The notes under the pieces: model-generated | Database searches by the model: none | The model's input: the letters and a program-made list of their open reading frames with translations, nothing else | What the model was told of the DNA's origin: nothing | Program-made: the position numbers and the translations under genes | In this document: piece by piece, positions 54,724-63,784 of the stretch | How the letters are laid out: each line of letters opens with the position of its first letter | Position numbering within the stretch: position 1 is the stretch's first letter | Source: Kumtagia sp963829135 | GTDB taxonomy: Bacteria; Pseudomonadota; Alphaproteobacteria; Rhizobiales; Rhizobiaceae | Direction of reading: 5' to 3' | Length of the DNA: 64,000 nucleotides | Assembly (NCBI GenBank): GCA_963829135.1 | Contig: CAWHHO010000006.1 | Coordinates: 675,110 to 739,109 of the forward strand

Positions 54724-55107
54724 ATGTTGACGCGATTTGCAACCTTAACCGCCTTCGCTGCAATGGTGGCGACGCCGGCTTTTGCCGATTGTCGGGCGGA
54801 ACTGACCAAGCTTGAGCAGGCGGCCGTTACCGCTGAGACAGGTGCGGCCACCAACCAATCCGGTATGCCGGTCACGAAGCACCAGGAGCAACTCTTAAAA
54901 GGCGATCAGGGAGGAGCAAGCGCGGAAACCACTGGTTCCGTAAATTCTAGCACTCCCCACCAGGAGGAGGTTACCAGCGCTGCCCAAAATAAGGGCCCGA
55001 GGGTAGCGACAATCATGACCGACGCAAAAAAAATGGCTGACGCCGGCGATGAAGCCGGATGCATGCAGAAGGTGACCGAACTGAAAGTCCTCATGGGCAC
55101 CAATTAA
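54724..55107 (+). CDS. Small periplasmic hypothetical protein
   Basis: A 127-residue exported protein with an excellent ribosome site (AAAGGAGGAG). The signal peptide is MLTRFATLTAFAAMVATPAFA, cleaved before DCRAEL. The mature protein has two cysteines, one at its start and one in AGCMQKV, which could form a disulfide. The middle is Gln/Ser/Thr-rich and low in structure; the ends (AELTKLEQAAV, MTDAKKMADAGDEAG) look helical. No function known. Confidence 0.8.
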   Translation: MLTRFATLTAFAAMVATPAFADCRAELTKLEQAAVTAETGAATNQSGMPVTKHQEQLLKGDQGGASAETTGSVNSSTPHQEEVTSAAQNKGPRVATIMTDAKKMADAGDEAGCMQKVTELKVLMGTN

Positions 55108-55251
55108 CCCCGGGATGCTGGCCGTTGAGAGCGTCTCAGCGGCCTGGCATTGGACACGACAGGCGACGAATTCATATCAGCAAAGCCGAGGCCTTCGGTG
55201 TGAAGGTGGCCGGCAACATGGTAATGACCGGTGAGGTAGTGCGGGTTATGG

Positions 55252-55449
55252 ATGGATCGCGAATTGTGGTGGGCTACCATCCTAGGCCCAATCGTCTTGG
55301 GCGCGGTCATGATCTACGCCCTGTCCACCAGGCGGAGACTCACGCCAACAGAAAAACAGGCTCAAGTCCAGGCAATAGATCAGCTTATGAGGACCCGCAC
55401 GGCTCAACGCGCAGCAACGCGCCGCCGCCTCGCGGGGAATAAAGATTAA
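55252..55449 (+). CDS. Small membrane protein
   Basis: A 65-residue protein with one membrane span (WWATILGPIVLGAVMIYAL) and a basic tail (TRRRLTPTEKQAQ, TRRRLAGNKD). A GGTGAGG stretch lies upstream. The inside-positive charge places the tail in the cytoplasm. No family recognised. Confidence 0.6.
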   Translation: MDRELWWATILGPIVLGAVMIYALSTRRRLTPTEKQAQVQAIDQLMRTRTAQRAATRRRLAGNKD

Positions 55450-55548
55450 CTAAGCCTACCTGAGCTAAACTGCCGACTTCATTTCAAAGGTTAGGGTACG
55501 TAGCGCATTGAACGACTAGGCAAACGTGCCTGACAGAAGGAACAATTC

Positions 55549-55710
55549 ATGTCAAATGACCCTAATCCCGGCCAAGACAGCGGTAGCGGCCAAGGTGGAG
55601 GCGTAAAGCCTGGACAAGATGGGTCAGGCGGCAAGCCCCGTGACCCTAATCCCGGACAGGCCCGCGGCGGCGGACCGCCGAAACAGGGAGGCGACGGGTC
55701 TAAGTTATGA
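55549..55710 (+). CDS. Gly/Pro-rich 53-residue protein
   Basis: ATG 55549 follows AGAAGGAAC at a good distance. The composition is extreme: Gly, Pro, Asp, Gln and Lys make up most of it. The unit DPNPGQ occurs twice, at the start and near residue 30, each followed by a Gly-rich run (SGSGQGGG; ARGGGPP). It has no hydrophobic segment and is probably disordered. It is too short for most gene finders. Confidence 0.55.
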   Translation: MSNDPNPGQDSGSGQGGGVKPGQDGSGGKPRDPNPGQARGGGPPKQGGDGSKL

Positions 55711-56391
55711 AAGTGGGCGGCATAGAAGCCGAAGCAAGTGCCCATTCCACGCTTCCCCGTGTTTTCGCCGTTGGGCCGCGTTTCTAGTGGGTTGGGGTGG
55801 GAGGGGTCACGCGCATCGGCCGCCCCTGCATTTATGGAGGTGCGCGGCACGCAAGCGGCAGTAGTGCGCACCTGCCGTGTCGCGGTGGAGTCCGCCGCCG
55901 CGCCATTTGGCGTCGTGAGTTCGTCATCTAGCAGGAGCCAATCCCCGGCCCGATTCAAGTCGCAAACTATGCAAGGCAAGGCGGCCCAGATAATCCGGCA
56001 GACGCAAGACTGGACGCCAATTACACGCAAGGACAATGAGGGCCCATCTTGGGAGGTTATTGCGTCTATCTGCGGAATCGGATCGAGGAGGGAACGGAAT
56101 TCTCGTGCGGTGCTTTATCGCTATGGTCACCACCGAAAACCTCTGCACGCGAGACAAAGGAATCGGACGATGGGTAAGCACAACTGGTGAAATCCGCCGC
56201 TGGCAGGACATACTTAGGAGGAATCACTCCATCGGAAGGCAGGCAACCTTTGCCCCCGATGCGCGCCGGGGGATGGAATTTCCCGACCCCGCAAAAACTA
56301 GCTGTGCCAAGGTAGGTTCCATTTTCGAGCCTACCATCCATACGTTTCGTCCGCCTTGCGCCAAATCGGCCGAGCCTCTACCACCCGAACA
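55711..56391. other. Non-coding stretch before the GH1-like gene
   Basis: About 680 bp without a supported gene. A weak inverted repeat (GGTAGG/CCTACC, about 56312-56335) lies 60 bp before the next gene. Open frames on both strands have shadow-like composition. Confidence 0.45.
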
Positions 56392-57285
56392 ATGCTGACC
56401 ATGTTCCGCAGCTTCCTTCAGGCCGGCTTCGACTGTGGCCGGCTTGAGTGGCAGAAGAATTTCTGCTTGCTTACCGGCACCGGGCATTTGCCCGAGTTGA
56501 GGATGCGGGCTCACTACGAAATTGCCAAAGCCCACGGAATACACACCGTTCGTGATGGTCTTCCTTGGTGGCTTCCCGTGGAGCCTCGCCTGCGCACTGC
56601 ACATGAGGCGGATATCCAGGTCATTTGGGACTTGAACCACTACTGGCGTCATCCCGACCCTATTGGCTACGCCGAACGGGTCGCCGCTGCGGTAAACGCG
56701 GTGGTACCCCATGAAACTTTCTGGTGCTGTTTCAACGAAACCCTTATGCACCCGCGCATGGTGCACGGAGAAAGCACCGCTTATGTCATCGAACAAGCGA
56801 GATCGATCACTCATGTACTGCGCAGTTCGATTGCAGATGTCCGGCTCGTCACGGCGGAGCCAGCGCATACGCCACGCGATATAGGAGCACATGCGCTTTC
56901 CGACATTGCCGACGTGATAGGCGTCAACGTTTATCCCCATGCATTGAAGCGTGACATTGCCCGGTCGTTACGAGATGTCGCGCACCGCTATGCTAAGTCA
57001 GTTATGATCACCGAGACAGGTTTGCATCTGGGTCATCGCCGACGGTGGAAGGGGATAAACGACAAGGGCGAATGGCTACGCCACGTTCTTGATGCCGTGG
57101 AACGATCACGTGTCCATGTCGTGGGGGTTTGCCTCTACCCAATCGTAAACTCTCCCGCTTGGAATGCGCCTTATCGGCGCCGCTGGGACCACGGGCTGAT
57201 CCGTGAGGACATGAGTTTGGACAACTCCTTGGCTAGCGAGATCAGGCGACAGACACTGAAAAGGGAGGTTGGTGCGGCCTCTTAA
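56392..57285 (+). CDS. Truncated GH1-like glycoside hydrolase-fold protein
   Basis: A 297-residue TIM-barrel protein (from ATG 56392; ATG 56401 is also possible). Clan GH-A residues are in place: the acid/base Glu in CCFNETLMHPR and the nucleophile Glu in VMITETGLHLG, which match the FNE and ITENG motifs of family 1. RDGLPWWLPVEP and VIWDLNHYWRHPDP are further GH1-like blocks. At under 300 aa it is much shorter than true GH1 enzymes (about 450 aa) and lacks several loops. The substrate is unknown. Confidence 0.75.
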   Translation: MLTMFRSFLQAGFDCGRLEWQKNFCLLTGTGHLPELRMRAHYEIAKAHGIHTVRDGLPWWLPVEPRLRTAHEADIQVIWDLNHYWRHPDPIGYAERVAAAVNAVVPHETFWCCFNETLMHPRMVHGESTAYVIEQARSITHVLRSSIADVRLVTAEPAHTPRDIGAHALSDIADVIGVNVYPHALKRDIARSLRDVAHRYAKSVMITETGLHLGHRRRWKGINDKGEWLRHVLDAVERSRVHVVGVCLYPIVNSPAWNAPYRRRWDHGLIREDMSLDNSLASEIRRQTLKREVGAAS

Positions 57286-57468
57286 TTTGACTTCGCATTT
57301 GACAGATCCGCCAGAGCATTGAACGGCCGGCGTGCAGACAGCTCCTCGGTGGTCAATTTATTGCAGCACCGGAATCACCTGCGAAAGGACCCTCGTCGCT
57401 GACCATCAACTCATTGAACGGAACATCGCCTTGCGACGTTTGTTCGGCAGACTGATCAGGAGACGACA

Positions 57469-58366
57469 ATGCCGAACAAACCCCGAAAGCACCATTCCGA
57501 CCAATTTTCATAATGAATTCCCGCGGTCTCCCATGCCCGAACAGCAACAAGAGATCCCGGGTTACACAGAGCAGATGGATCCTCGGCCTGACCACGGTGA
57601 GCACAGCTATCGCGGCAGCGGCAAGCTAATCGATAGGGTCGCCCTGATAACTGGCGCGGACTCTGGCATCGGACGCGCGGTGGCCATCGCCTTTGCACGC
57701 GAAGGTGCGGACGTCGTGATCTCTTATCTTGAGGAGGAGGAAGACGCTCAGGAGACTGCTCGGTGGGTAAGAGAAGCAGGCCGAAGGGCGGTTCTGGCTC
57801 GGGGTGACCTAAGCGACGAGACGTTTGCTCGTTCGTTGGTGCAGCTGGCGATAGACGAGTGTGGACGCCTCGATATTCTGGTTAACAATGCGGCACATCA
57901 ACAAACCTTCGACAAGCTCGAGGATATCACTTCTGAGGAATGGGACCTGACGTTTCGAACCAATGTCTATGCGATGTTCTACCTGTGTCAGGAGGCGGTC
58001 AAATGCATGGAGTCGGGCGCCACGATAATCAACACCTCATCCATCAATGCCACTAGCCCTTCGCCGACGCTGCTTGCTTATGCTACGACCAAGGGCGCAA
58101 TTGCCAACTTCACGGCTGGTTTGGCCGGTCTCGTCGCTGACCGGGGAATACGCGTCAATGCGGTCGCGCCAGGCCCGGTGTGGACGCCACTAATTCCCTC
58201 CACCATGCCGGCTGAGAAGGTAAAAAATTTCGGAATAAACACGCCGCTAAAGCGACCGGGCCAACCTGCTGAACTCGCGGCAACCTACGTCCTTCTTGCT
58301 TCTGAAGGTTCCAGCTACACGACAGGGGCGCTGTATGAAGTTACGGGTGGGAGGCCCATGTTATAA
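57469..58366 (+). CDS. SDR-family oxidoreductase, with one apparent frameshift near the start
   Basis: A short-chain dehydrogenase of the YhdG/general-stress type, NAD(P)-dependent. TGADSGIGRAVAIAF binds the cofactor, NNAAHQQ follows, and the catalytic Ser, Tyr and Lys are in INTSSIN and YATTKGAI. ATG 57469 follows AGGAG and begins MPNKPRKHHSDQF; dropping one T from the TTTT run near 57507 joins it to HNEFPRSPMPEQQQEIPG, the extended N-terminus typical of this branch (298 aa). As read, the protein would begin at ATG 57533 (277 aa), which has no ribosome site. Confidence 0.9.
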
Positions 58367-58498
58367 TAAGGTCACTGGCGCTGTGCACTGGCCGACCGAC
58401 GGCGGCGACCGCCACTTCTCGAATTTCTATGAAAACGCTCCTGTGTGCGAGGTCCCTCCTCATTTCTAGAGAACGCAGCACCGACGCTCTTGCAGTCC

Positions 58499-59779
58499 TT
58501 AATTAGCACCGTAGCGTTGTTGAGTTCCAGCATCCGCGATCAATCGTGCCCCCCGTTCATAGGTGAGATAGCGCCATAGCCATTGGATTGACACTTGCAA
58601 TCGATGTTGGAAGCCGACCAGCAGGTACACATGTATGAGTGCCCAAGAGAGCCAGGCTAACCAGCCCTTCAGCCGCAATCGTCGGAATTCAAACACCGCA
58701 GCGTGTCGCCCAATGATCGCCGTATTGCCGCGGCTCCGATAGACAAAGGCAGGACGCTCTACACCGCACCGGATTCGGTCTCTCAGCAAGTTGCCCAGAA
58801 AAATTCCTTGCTGCTTGGCAACTTGTGCCAAGCCGGGCAGCGTTTTGCCGCTTTCGTCCATAAAATGCGCAATGTCACCAAGTGCGAAGACGTTTGGGCA
58901 GCCGATCACTTCCAAGTTGGGTCCCACAAATACACGGCCGCCGCTATCAAGTTCCACCCCAATTTTCGCACCGAGAGGCGAGGCCGATACACCGGCCGCC
59001 CAAATAGTTAGGCCAACCGGAATGATCTTCCCGGCCACCGATATATGACCCTCCTCAATCGCCTCTACACGTTCGCCTGTGGAAACCTCCACACCGAGTT
59101 TTTCGAGGCCCTCACGTGCGTAGGAAGATAACCCTGGCGCAAATCCCGCTAGGATACGTTCGCCTGCTTCGATCAATAGGATTCGAGTGCGCTCGGACCG
59201 AATATTGCGGAAGTCGCGCACCAGTGTATGGCGGCTGAGCTCGGCAATGCTTCCTGCGATCTCTACTCCTGTAGGGCCGCCGCCGATAATGGCAAAGGTC
59301 ATCAGTCGGCGCTGCTTGATTGGATCAGTCGTTCTCTCCGCTTCCTCGAATGCCAGCAATATACGAGACCTTATCGCGCGAGCATCCTCAATGGTCTTGA
59401 GTCCAGGTGCGATGGCTGCCCAATCCAGATGGCCGAAGTAGGATGGCTTCGAGCCAGTGGCGAGAACGAGGAGATCGTATGCGACCGCTGTGCCATCGGA
59501 AAGCCGCACCAGCTTTGCCCTGATCTCGATATCGGTGACTTCCCCAAACAGAACCTGCACCGACTTGTAGCGTCGCAACACCTTGCAAATCGGCTCTGCG
59601 ATGTCCGGAGCCGCGAGGGCGGCTGTCGCCACTTGGTATAACAATGGCTGAAACAAGTGATGATTATTCCTGTCGATGATGGTAGCGCCAATCCCGGCGG
59701 CGCCCATCGCTTTCGCAACTTCAAGGCCTGCGAAGCCCCCGCCGATGATGACTACGCGCGGGGGAAAGTGAGTGTGCAA
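58499..59779 (-). CDS. ndh: Type II NADH:quinone oxidoreductase
   Basis: A 426-residue FAD enzyme that passes electrons from NADH to quinone without pumping protons. TTG 59779 follows AGAGGAAACC, and the frame beyond is not family-like. The FAD fold is VVIIGGGFAGLEVAKAMG, the NADH fold AIIGGGPTGVEIAGSIAEL, and ALGDIAHF is the second FAD block. Near residue 305 AKQQGIFLGNLL matches the quinone-site AQxAxQ region. The C-terminal helices (GWLAWLSWALIHVYLLVGF) anchor it to the membrane. Confidence 0.93.
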   Translation of the reverse strand: MHTHFPPRVVIIGGGFAGLEVAKAMGAAGIGATIIDRNNHHLFQPLLYQVATAALAAPDIAEPICKVLRRYKSVQVLFGEVTDIEIRAKLVRLSDGTAVAYDLLVLATGSKPSYFGHLDWAAIAPGLKTIEDARAIRSRILLAFEEAERTTDPIKQRRLMTFAIIGGGPTGVEIAGSIAELSRHTLVRDFRNIRSERTRILLIEAGERILAGFAPGLSSYAREGLEKLGVEVSTGERVEAIEEGHISVAGKIIPVGLTIWAAGVSASPLGAKIGVELDSGGRVFVGPNLEVIGCPNVFALGDIAHFMDESGKTLPGLAQVAKQQGIFLGNLLRDRIRCGVERPAFVYRSRGNTAIIGRHAAVFEFRRLRLKGWLAWLSWALIHVYLLVGFQHRLQVSIQWLWRYLTYERGARLIADAGTQQRYGAN

Positions 59780-60015
59780 GGTTTCCTCTTTTATCAATGT
59801 GCATCCCACGATGGCCGTCTGAGCTATGCCGTCATTATGCAGATTGTTATGAGTTTGGGTTGCGGCCTCGGCTGCATGGCCAAAGCCGACGACTAAGTGG
59901 TGAGAAGCCCCTGACGGATCGCGATGAAGGCGCTCCACACGCGGTTGCTTCGTCGGGTAATGCTCGCAAGGATTAAGCGCTCGACTACCCATTTAGCACC
60001 CAAACTCGCTCCCTT

Positions 60016-60381
60016 TCATCGCACCATCAAACTCCCACCGATAAAAACGGCAACGAGCATTGCCATTCCGACGACTATGATCGCTACTGCCCAGCCCTTG
60101 AACCGCCGATATTCAGTAGCCAGTTTGTCTTCCCCTCGCATCGCCGAGCCAGTCGAAGCAGCGTTCAAGTCACTCGAAGCTCCCTGCGCACCGGCAATAG
60201 CTCCAGCCTGCTTGACTTCAGGCTGTACGGTGGGCGTACCCCCCGCCTCTGCGTCGGTCTCCATGGGTGCGGTAGCGGGATCGAAGCCTGCAACTTTCTC
60301 GCCGGTATGACCGCCATCTATGGCGCCGCGGTCCATCGAGGGCGTAACGGTAGCAGGGGAACCTTCGTTGGCTTTTTTCAT
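60016..60381 (-). CDS. Small C-tail-anchored membrane protein
   Basis: A 121-residue protein from ATG 60381 (MKKANEGSPATVTPSMDRG). The first 90 residues are hydrophilic and low-complexity; RGEDKLATEYRRFKGW precedes one C-terminal span (AVAIIVVGMAMLVAVFIGG). No signal peptide is present, so the soluble part is probably cytoplasmic. It follows the M42 gene by 4 bp and may be co-transcribed. Confidence 0.7.
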   Translation of the reverse strand: MKKANEGSPATVTPSMDRGAIDGGHTGEKVAGFDPATAPMETDAEAGGTPTVQPEVKQAGAIAGAQGASSDLNAASTGSAMRGEDKLATEYRRFKGWAVAIIVVGMAMLVAVFIGGSLMVR

Positions 60382-60385
60382 GCAA

Positions 60386-61453
60386 TTACCACGGAGTAAA
60401 GTCGGTATCGGCGCGCAAACGGCGACAATATGCACAAGTAAGGTCGATCGTCGCTTGAACATCGTCAAGGCAGAGCACCTCTGAGGGGGTGTGCATATAC
60501 CTCAGGGGTACAGACAGCAGCCCCGTCGCCACTCCCCCACGGCTAGTCTGAAGAAGGCGCGCGTCGGTGGGACTTTTGTCGCCATAGGCTTGCAGCTGAT
60601 AGGGAATGCTCTCTTCTGCCGCAGCCCGCATGAGAATGTCAAAGACGACGGGGTTGGTGCTTGGCCCTTGGGAAATGCCTGGCCCCTTGCCCAAGTCTAA
60701 ACGCCCCTGATCCTCGGGCCTGGCGCGGGGGTAGTCCGTAGCAACACCCATGTCGACAGCTAAAGCAGTGTGGGGTGCAAGATTGAAAGCCGCCGTTTGC
60801 GCGCCTCTGGAGCCAATCTCTTCCTGGACGGTTCCTAGCACGTAGATGCCAACATCAGGATGCACACCGTTTTTTTCACGAAGGCACCGGACGAGTTCCG
60901 CGCCAATAAACAGCCCTGCTTTATTATCAAAAGCTCGCGCGGCGGCCTGGTTCTCCAGCAGAGGAACAAATTCGGTTTGCAAGGTTACAGGACTACCAAC
61001 CTTAGCTACGGCTTCTGCGCTCTCCCGAGAGGTTGCACCAATATCGATCCAAAGATCCTTCAGTGTGGGGGTTTGGCTACTGTCTACCGATCCAAATGTC
61101 TGAATAGCCTTGCGCCCGATTACGCCTGGTATTTTCTCATGGCCGTGCACCCAGACCCGCTGGCCAATTTCTGTAGCGACGTCGGTGCCCCCAATCGTGT
61201 TGAAAAAAAGAAACCCATCGTTGTCAATATAGTGGACGATGAAACCAATCTCATCCATGTGCCCCGAGAACATGAAACGTTGAGTGGCGTCCGGGTTTAT
61301 CACCGCGGTCACATTTCCCATTACATCGGTTGTCACTTTGTCGGCGAAGTTACCGACATAGTCTCGGAATATTTTCGCCACAGGCTGCTCGAAACCGCTA
61401 GGTGATGGGGTCGCCACAAGCGTGGCCAGAAATTCAAGGGATTGCTTGTTCAA
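60386..61453 (-). CDS. M42-family metallopeptidase
   Basis: A 355-residue dinuclear metal aminopeptidase of the FrvX/glutamyl-aminopeptidase type. TTG 61453 follows TTGGAGGAC; the frame upstream is not family-like. Metal and catalytic residues: His in FSGHMDEIG, Asp in AFDNKAG, Glu-Glu in VQEEIGSRG, Asp in AVDMGVA, and the final His in YMHTPSEV. Relatives form tetrahedral dodecamers. Its natural peptide is unknown. Confidence 0.92.
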   Translation of the reverse strand: MNKQSLEFLATLVATPSPSGFEQPVAKIFRDYVGNFADKVTTDVMGNVTAVINPDATQRFMFSGHMDEIGFIVHYIDNDGFLFFNTIGGTDVATEIGQRVWVHGHEKIPGVIGRKAIQTFGSVDSSQTPTLKDLWIDIGATSRESAEAVAKVGSPVTLQTEFVPLLENQAAARAFDNKAGLFIGAELVRCLREKNGVHPDVGIYVLGTVQEEIGSRGAQTAAFNLAPHTALAVDMGVATDYPRARPEDQGRLDLGKGPGISQGPSTNPVVFDILMRAAAEESIPYQLQAYGDKSPTDARLLQTSRGGVATGLLSVPLRYMHTPSEVLCLDDVQATIDLTCAYCRRLRADTDFTPW

Positions 61454-61608
61454 CGTGTCCTCCAAGTCGCTTTGCTTTGGTGGTCCGCCCCGAACATCGG
61501 TCAGTGGGGTTCGTTCCTTGACGTGTTGTGAACGGGTAGAAAATTTTCGCCGAGCGGGAACAGCGTGCATGACTTGATGTTTTGGAGGCGCCGAAGGAGG
61601 ATCAGCCA

Positions 61609-61806
61609 GTGACCAATATGGACAAGGTGAAAAAGCCAAATGCTTCTGGAGACACGCGCCCTGAAACCTTAAATCAAGGCGATAGCAGACGCGCCTTTTG
61701 GGAAGCCGTAAACTTTCCAGATGGCAGACCGAGCTTACGCCCCACCTCCGTCACCCGCCAAAAGGCGGAGAGCCTACCGGCCACAAAGAAAACCGAATCG
61801 CGCTAA
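61609..61806 (+). CDS. Small hypothetical protein
   Basis: A 65-residue hydrophilic protein from GTG 61609, preceded by AAGGAGG at the ideal distance. The sequence is Lys/Arg/Ser-rich (KVKKPNASGDTRPETLNQGD; KAESLPATKKTESR) and probably unfolded. It diverges from the M42 gene and lies upstream of DUF2243. Confidence 0.6.
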   Translation: MTNMDKVKKPNASGDTRPETLNQGDSRRAFWEAVNFPDGRPSLRPTSVTRQKAESLPATKKTESR

Positions 61807-61868
61807 GCATCGGAGGTTTCATCGTGGGGGCCCACGCCCCCACGGCAATTCGCAACGGAGCCATCTAA

Positions 61869-62381
61869 GTGAAACAGGCAGCTCAAGATCAGCGCTTCCC
61901 CGAAGTTGCAGGGATTTTGCTGGGGCTTGGTCTTGGCGGGTTTTTTGACGGGATCGTTTTACACCAGATTCTGCAGTGGCATCATATGGTAACCAGTGCA
62001 GGCTATCCCGCGGATACCTTGCGCAATCTGGAGATCAACACTGCACTCGACGGTGCGTTTCATGCGGGAACCTACATTTTCACTGCCGCCGGATTATTAA
62101 TTTTGTGGCGGAAAGCTCGGCACCCGCATTTCCGCTGGTCCTTCGAGCTACTGGCGGCAACGATGCTGATGGGTTTTGGCGCGTTCAACCTGATAGAAGG
62201 GCTGATCGACCATCATCTGCTGGGGCTGCATCACGTCAATGAGACAGCCCCACGTGATCAATGGATCTACTGGGATATTGGCTTTCTAGGATGGGGAGCA
62301 GCCATGCTTCTGATTGGGTGGGCGCTCTATCAGCGCGGTATGCGGAAGCGGCCAATCGTTGATCTGAAGAGTCCTTCGTGA
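61869..62381 (+). CDS. DUF2243 membrane protein
   Basis: A 170-residue protein with four hydrophobic spans (near 13-32, 65-85, 97-117, 135-157). Histidines cluster at membrane edges: HQILQWHHM, HAGTYIF and DHHLLGLHHVNE, a pattern that suggests metal or haem binding. GTG 61869 follows ACGGAG. The family is common in soil bacteria next to stress genes and has no known role. Confidence 0.9.
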   Translation: MKQAAQDQRFPEVAGILLGLGLGGFFDGIVLHQILQWHHMVTSAGYPADTLRNLEINTALDGAFHAGTYIFTAAGLLILWRKARHPHFRWSFELLAATMLMGFGAFNLIEGLIDHHLLGLHHVNETAPRDQWIYWDIGFLGWGAAMLLIGWALYQRGMRKRPIVDLKSPS

Positions 62382-62586
62382 TTCTTCCGAAATCCCGCAT
62401 TTGCGATTTTAGTTTGAGCGCCTAGTCGTCACGGTATCTTCCCCGCACTTCATCAAGCCTCTACGGCCCAAGTAGCCGAGGGCGTCCGAAAGGCCCCGGC
62501 TGTCTACTTAGGCATGGGCCAAAATTTGCTGCAACTCCAGTAATGTCAAAGAGCACCCTGACCTCATCATTGAGGGTTCCGCCGCA

Positions 62587-63216
62587 ATGATGGAACATCG
62601 GCCTCACCTAGAGGTTCGAAGCGGAAATCCTCAACTGGAAGGAAGTCTCATAAATCGCCGCTTCGCACTTCGCAATCTCGCCCTCGCAGGAATCGGTAGC
62701 ACATTCGCTTTTTCACTGAACTCGCAAACGGCAAGTGCCGCCAGCACTGATATGGGCGAGGCAGAACTCAAGCACACTCAGGAGACTAAAAAGGTTGGGG
62801 GCTTGTCACTCGCCAGCAGTCGTGTCGCGGTGGCCAAAGCGACCGATGCCAAAGTCAAGCAATTTGCTGAATGGGAGGTCGCTGAGCAGGAGACAATCGC
62901 CGACATTCTAAAGAGTATGGAAGCTGACAGCGGAAAGGCCGAGGGCGCTCTGCATCCGCCGACCGAGGCTGAAACAGAAGCAGCTTTGGACGAGCAGGCG
63001 AAGAAAAAGCTTGGTGATCTAAAAGCGATGTCAGGCGCGGACTTTGATAAGGCCTATCTAGCAGTCCAGGTGGAGGGTCACAAAGAGCTGCTCCTCATTC
63101 AGGAAGATTATCTCAAAATCGGCCAGAACCGCGAGCATCTCTCGGTAACTAAACTGGCGCGCGGGCAGATCAAGGAGCACATCACAATTCTCGAGCTTCT
63201 GCCGAGGATGGGCTGA
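62587..63216 (+). CDS. DUF4142 exported protein
   Basis: A 209-residue protein with a TAT-like signal: NRRFALRNLALAGIGSTFAF, then cleavage near ASAAS. The mature part is helical and ferritin-like in outline: KVGGLSLASSRVAVAKATDAKVKQFAEWEVAEQ is the family core (ending EQETIADIL), with a second helix pair ending HKELLLIQEDYL. DUF4142 proteins are periplasmic and have no proven activity. ATG 62590 is an equally possible start. Confidence 0.88.
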   Translation: MMEHRPHLEVRSGNPQLEGSLINRRFALRNLALAGIGSTFAFSLNSQTASAASTDMGEAELKHTQETKKVGGLSLASSRVAVAKATDAKVKQFAEWEVAEQETIADILKSMEADSGKAEGALHPPTEAETEAALDEQAKKKLGDLKAMSGADFDKAYLAVQVEGHKELLLIQEDYLKIGQNREHLSVTKLARGQIKEHITILELLPRMG

Positions 63217-63341
63217 TCGTAAGAGCGGGCGTGCCCGGCCGGTAACGTAACGATATCGCAACGCGAAGTGCGGATTTCGGCTTCAGTGTTGAGAACTTCC
63301 CCGCCCGAGCATTCGACAACGCCAACCAGGATATTGCCGCA

Positions 63342-63518
63342 ATGAAAACGCGCGTGCCTCACAGGAAATCGAAATCTTGCAAGCCGCGCCGGTTTCTGGT
63401 GGCGATTGTCGCGACGAGCGTTCTTGCCGCGTGCCAGTCTTCCAACTTGGCGGGCCAACCCGGGTACCAGCCAACCAGCTGCGCCATGGTCGGCTCTTCC
63501 TGCGAAAGTTACCGCTGA
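63342..63518 (+). CDS. Small Cys-rich lipoprotein
   Basis: A 58-residue protein found by reading for short frames. The basic start MKTRVPHRKSKSCKPRR is followed by FLVAIVATSVLAAC, a full signal with lipobox LAAC. The mature part is about 27 residues, QSSNLAGQPGYQPTSCAMVG and then SSCESYR, with two further cysteines that may form a disulfide. AGGA lies about ten bases upstream. Confidence 0.6.
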   Translation: MKTRVPHRKSKSCKPRRFLVAIVATSVLAACQSSNLAGQPGYQPTSCAMVGSSCESYR

Positions 63519-63784
63519 TAGATGGCACGGAAACCCAAGAGTCATCGGCGAAGGCGGCCGGTACCCTGTCTGGCGAAAGGACAATCGTGCACGAAGCGGC
63601 AAACCCCGGTTGGTTGAAGGCCTCGATTATCCGGTAACGTTGCGCGACGAGCACCCGCGCTCGTTGCCAAGCAAGCAAGCCGCGTGATGCCTGTAGATCC
63701 TGCATGTCCGGATTGGCCTACTACCCAATATCGTCCTGATTTCGGTTACCGTGCTCAGCGCGCGGAGGCACGTTGTTTCGGCAC

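Noticed and set aside
55491..56036. Minus-strand open frame of 181 codons
   Set aside because: Covers the small Gly/Pro-rich gene and non-coding DNA; no start context, and its Pro/Gly content mirrors the plus strand.
60225..60245. Second copy of the tRNA-Glu end as an attachment site
   Set aside because: Only a short TGGGCGTACC match inside a coding region; the rest of the tRNA arm is absent.
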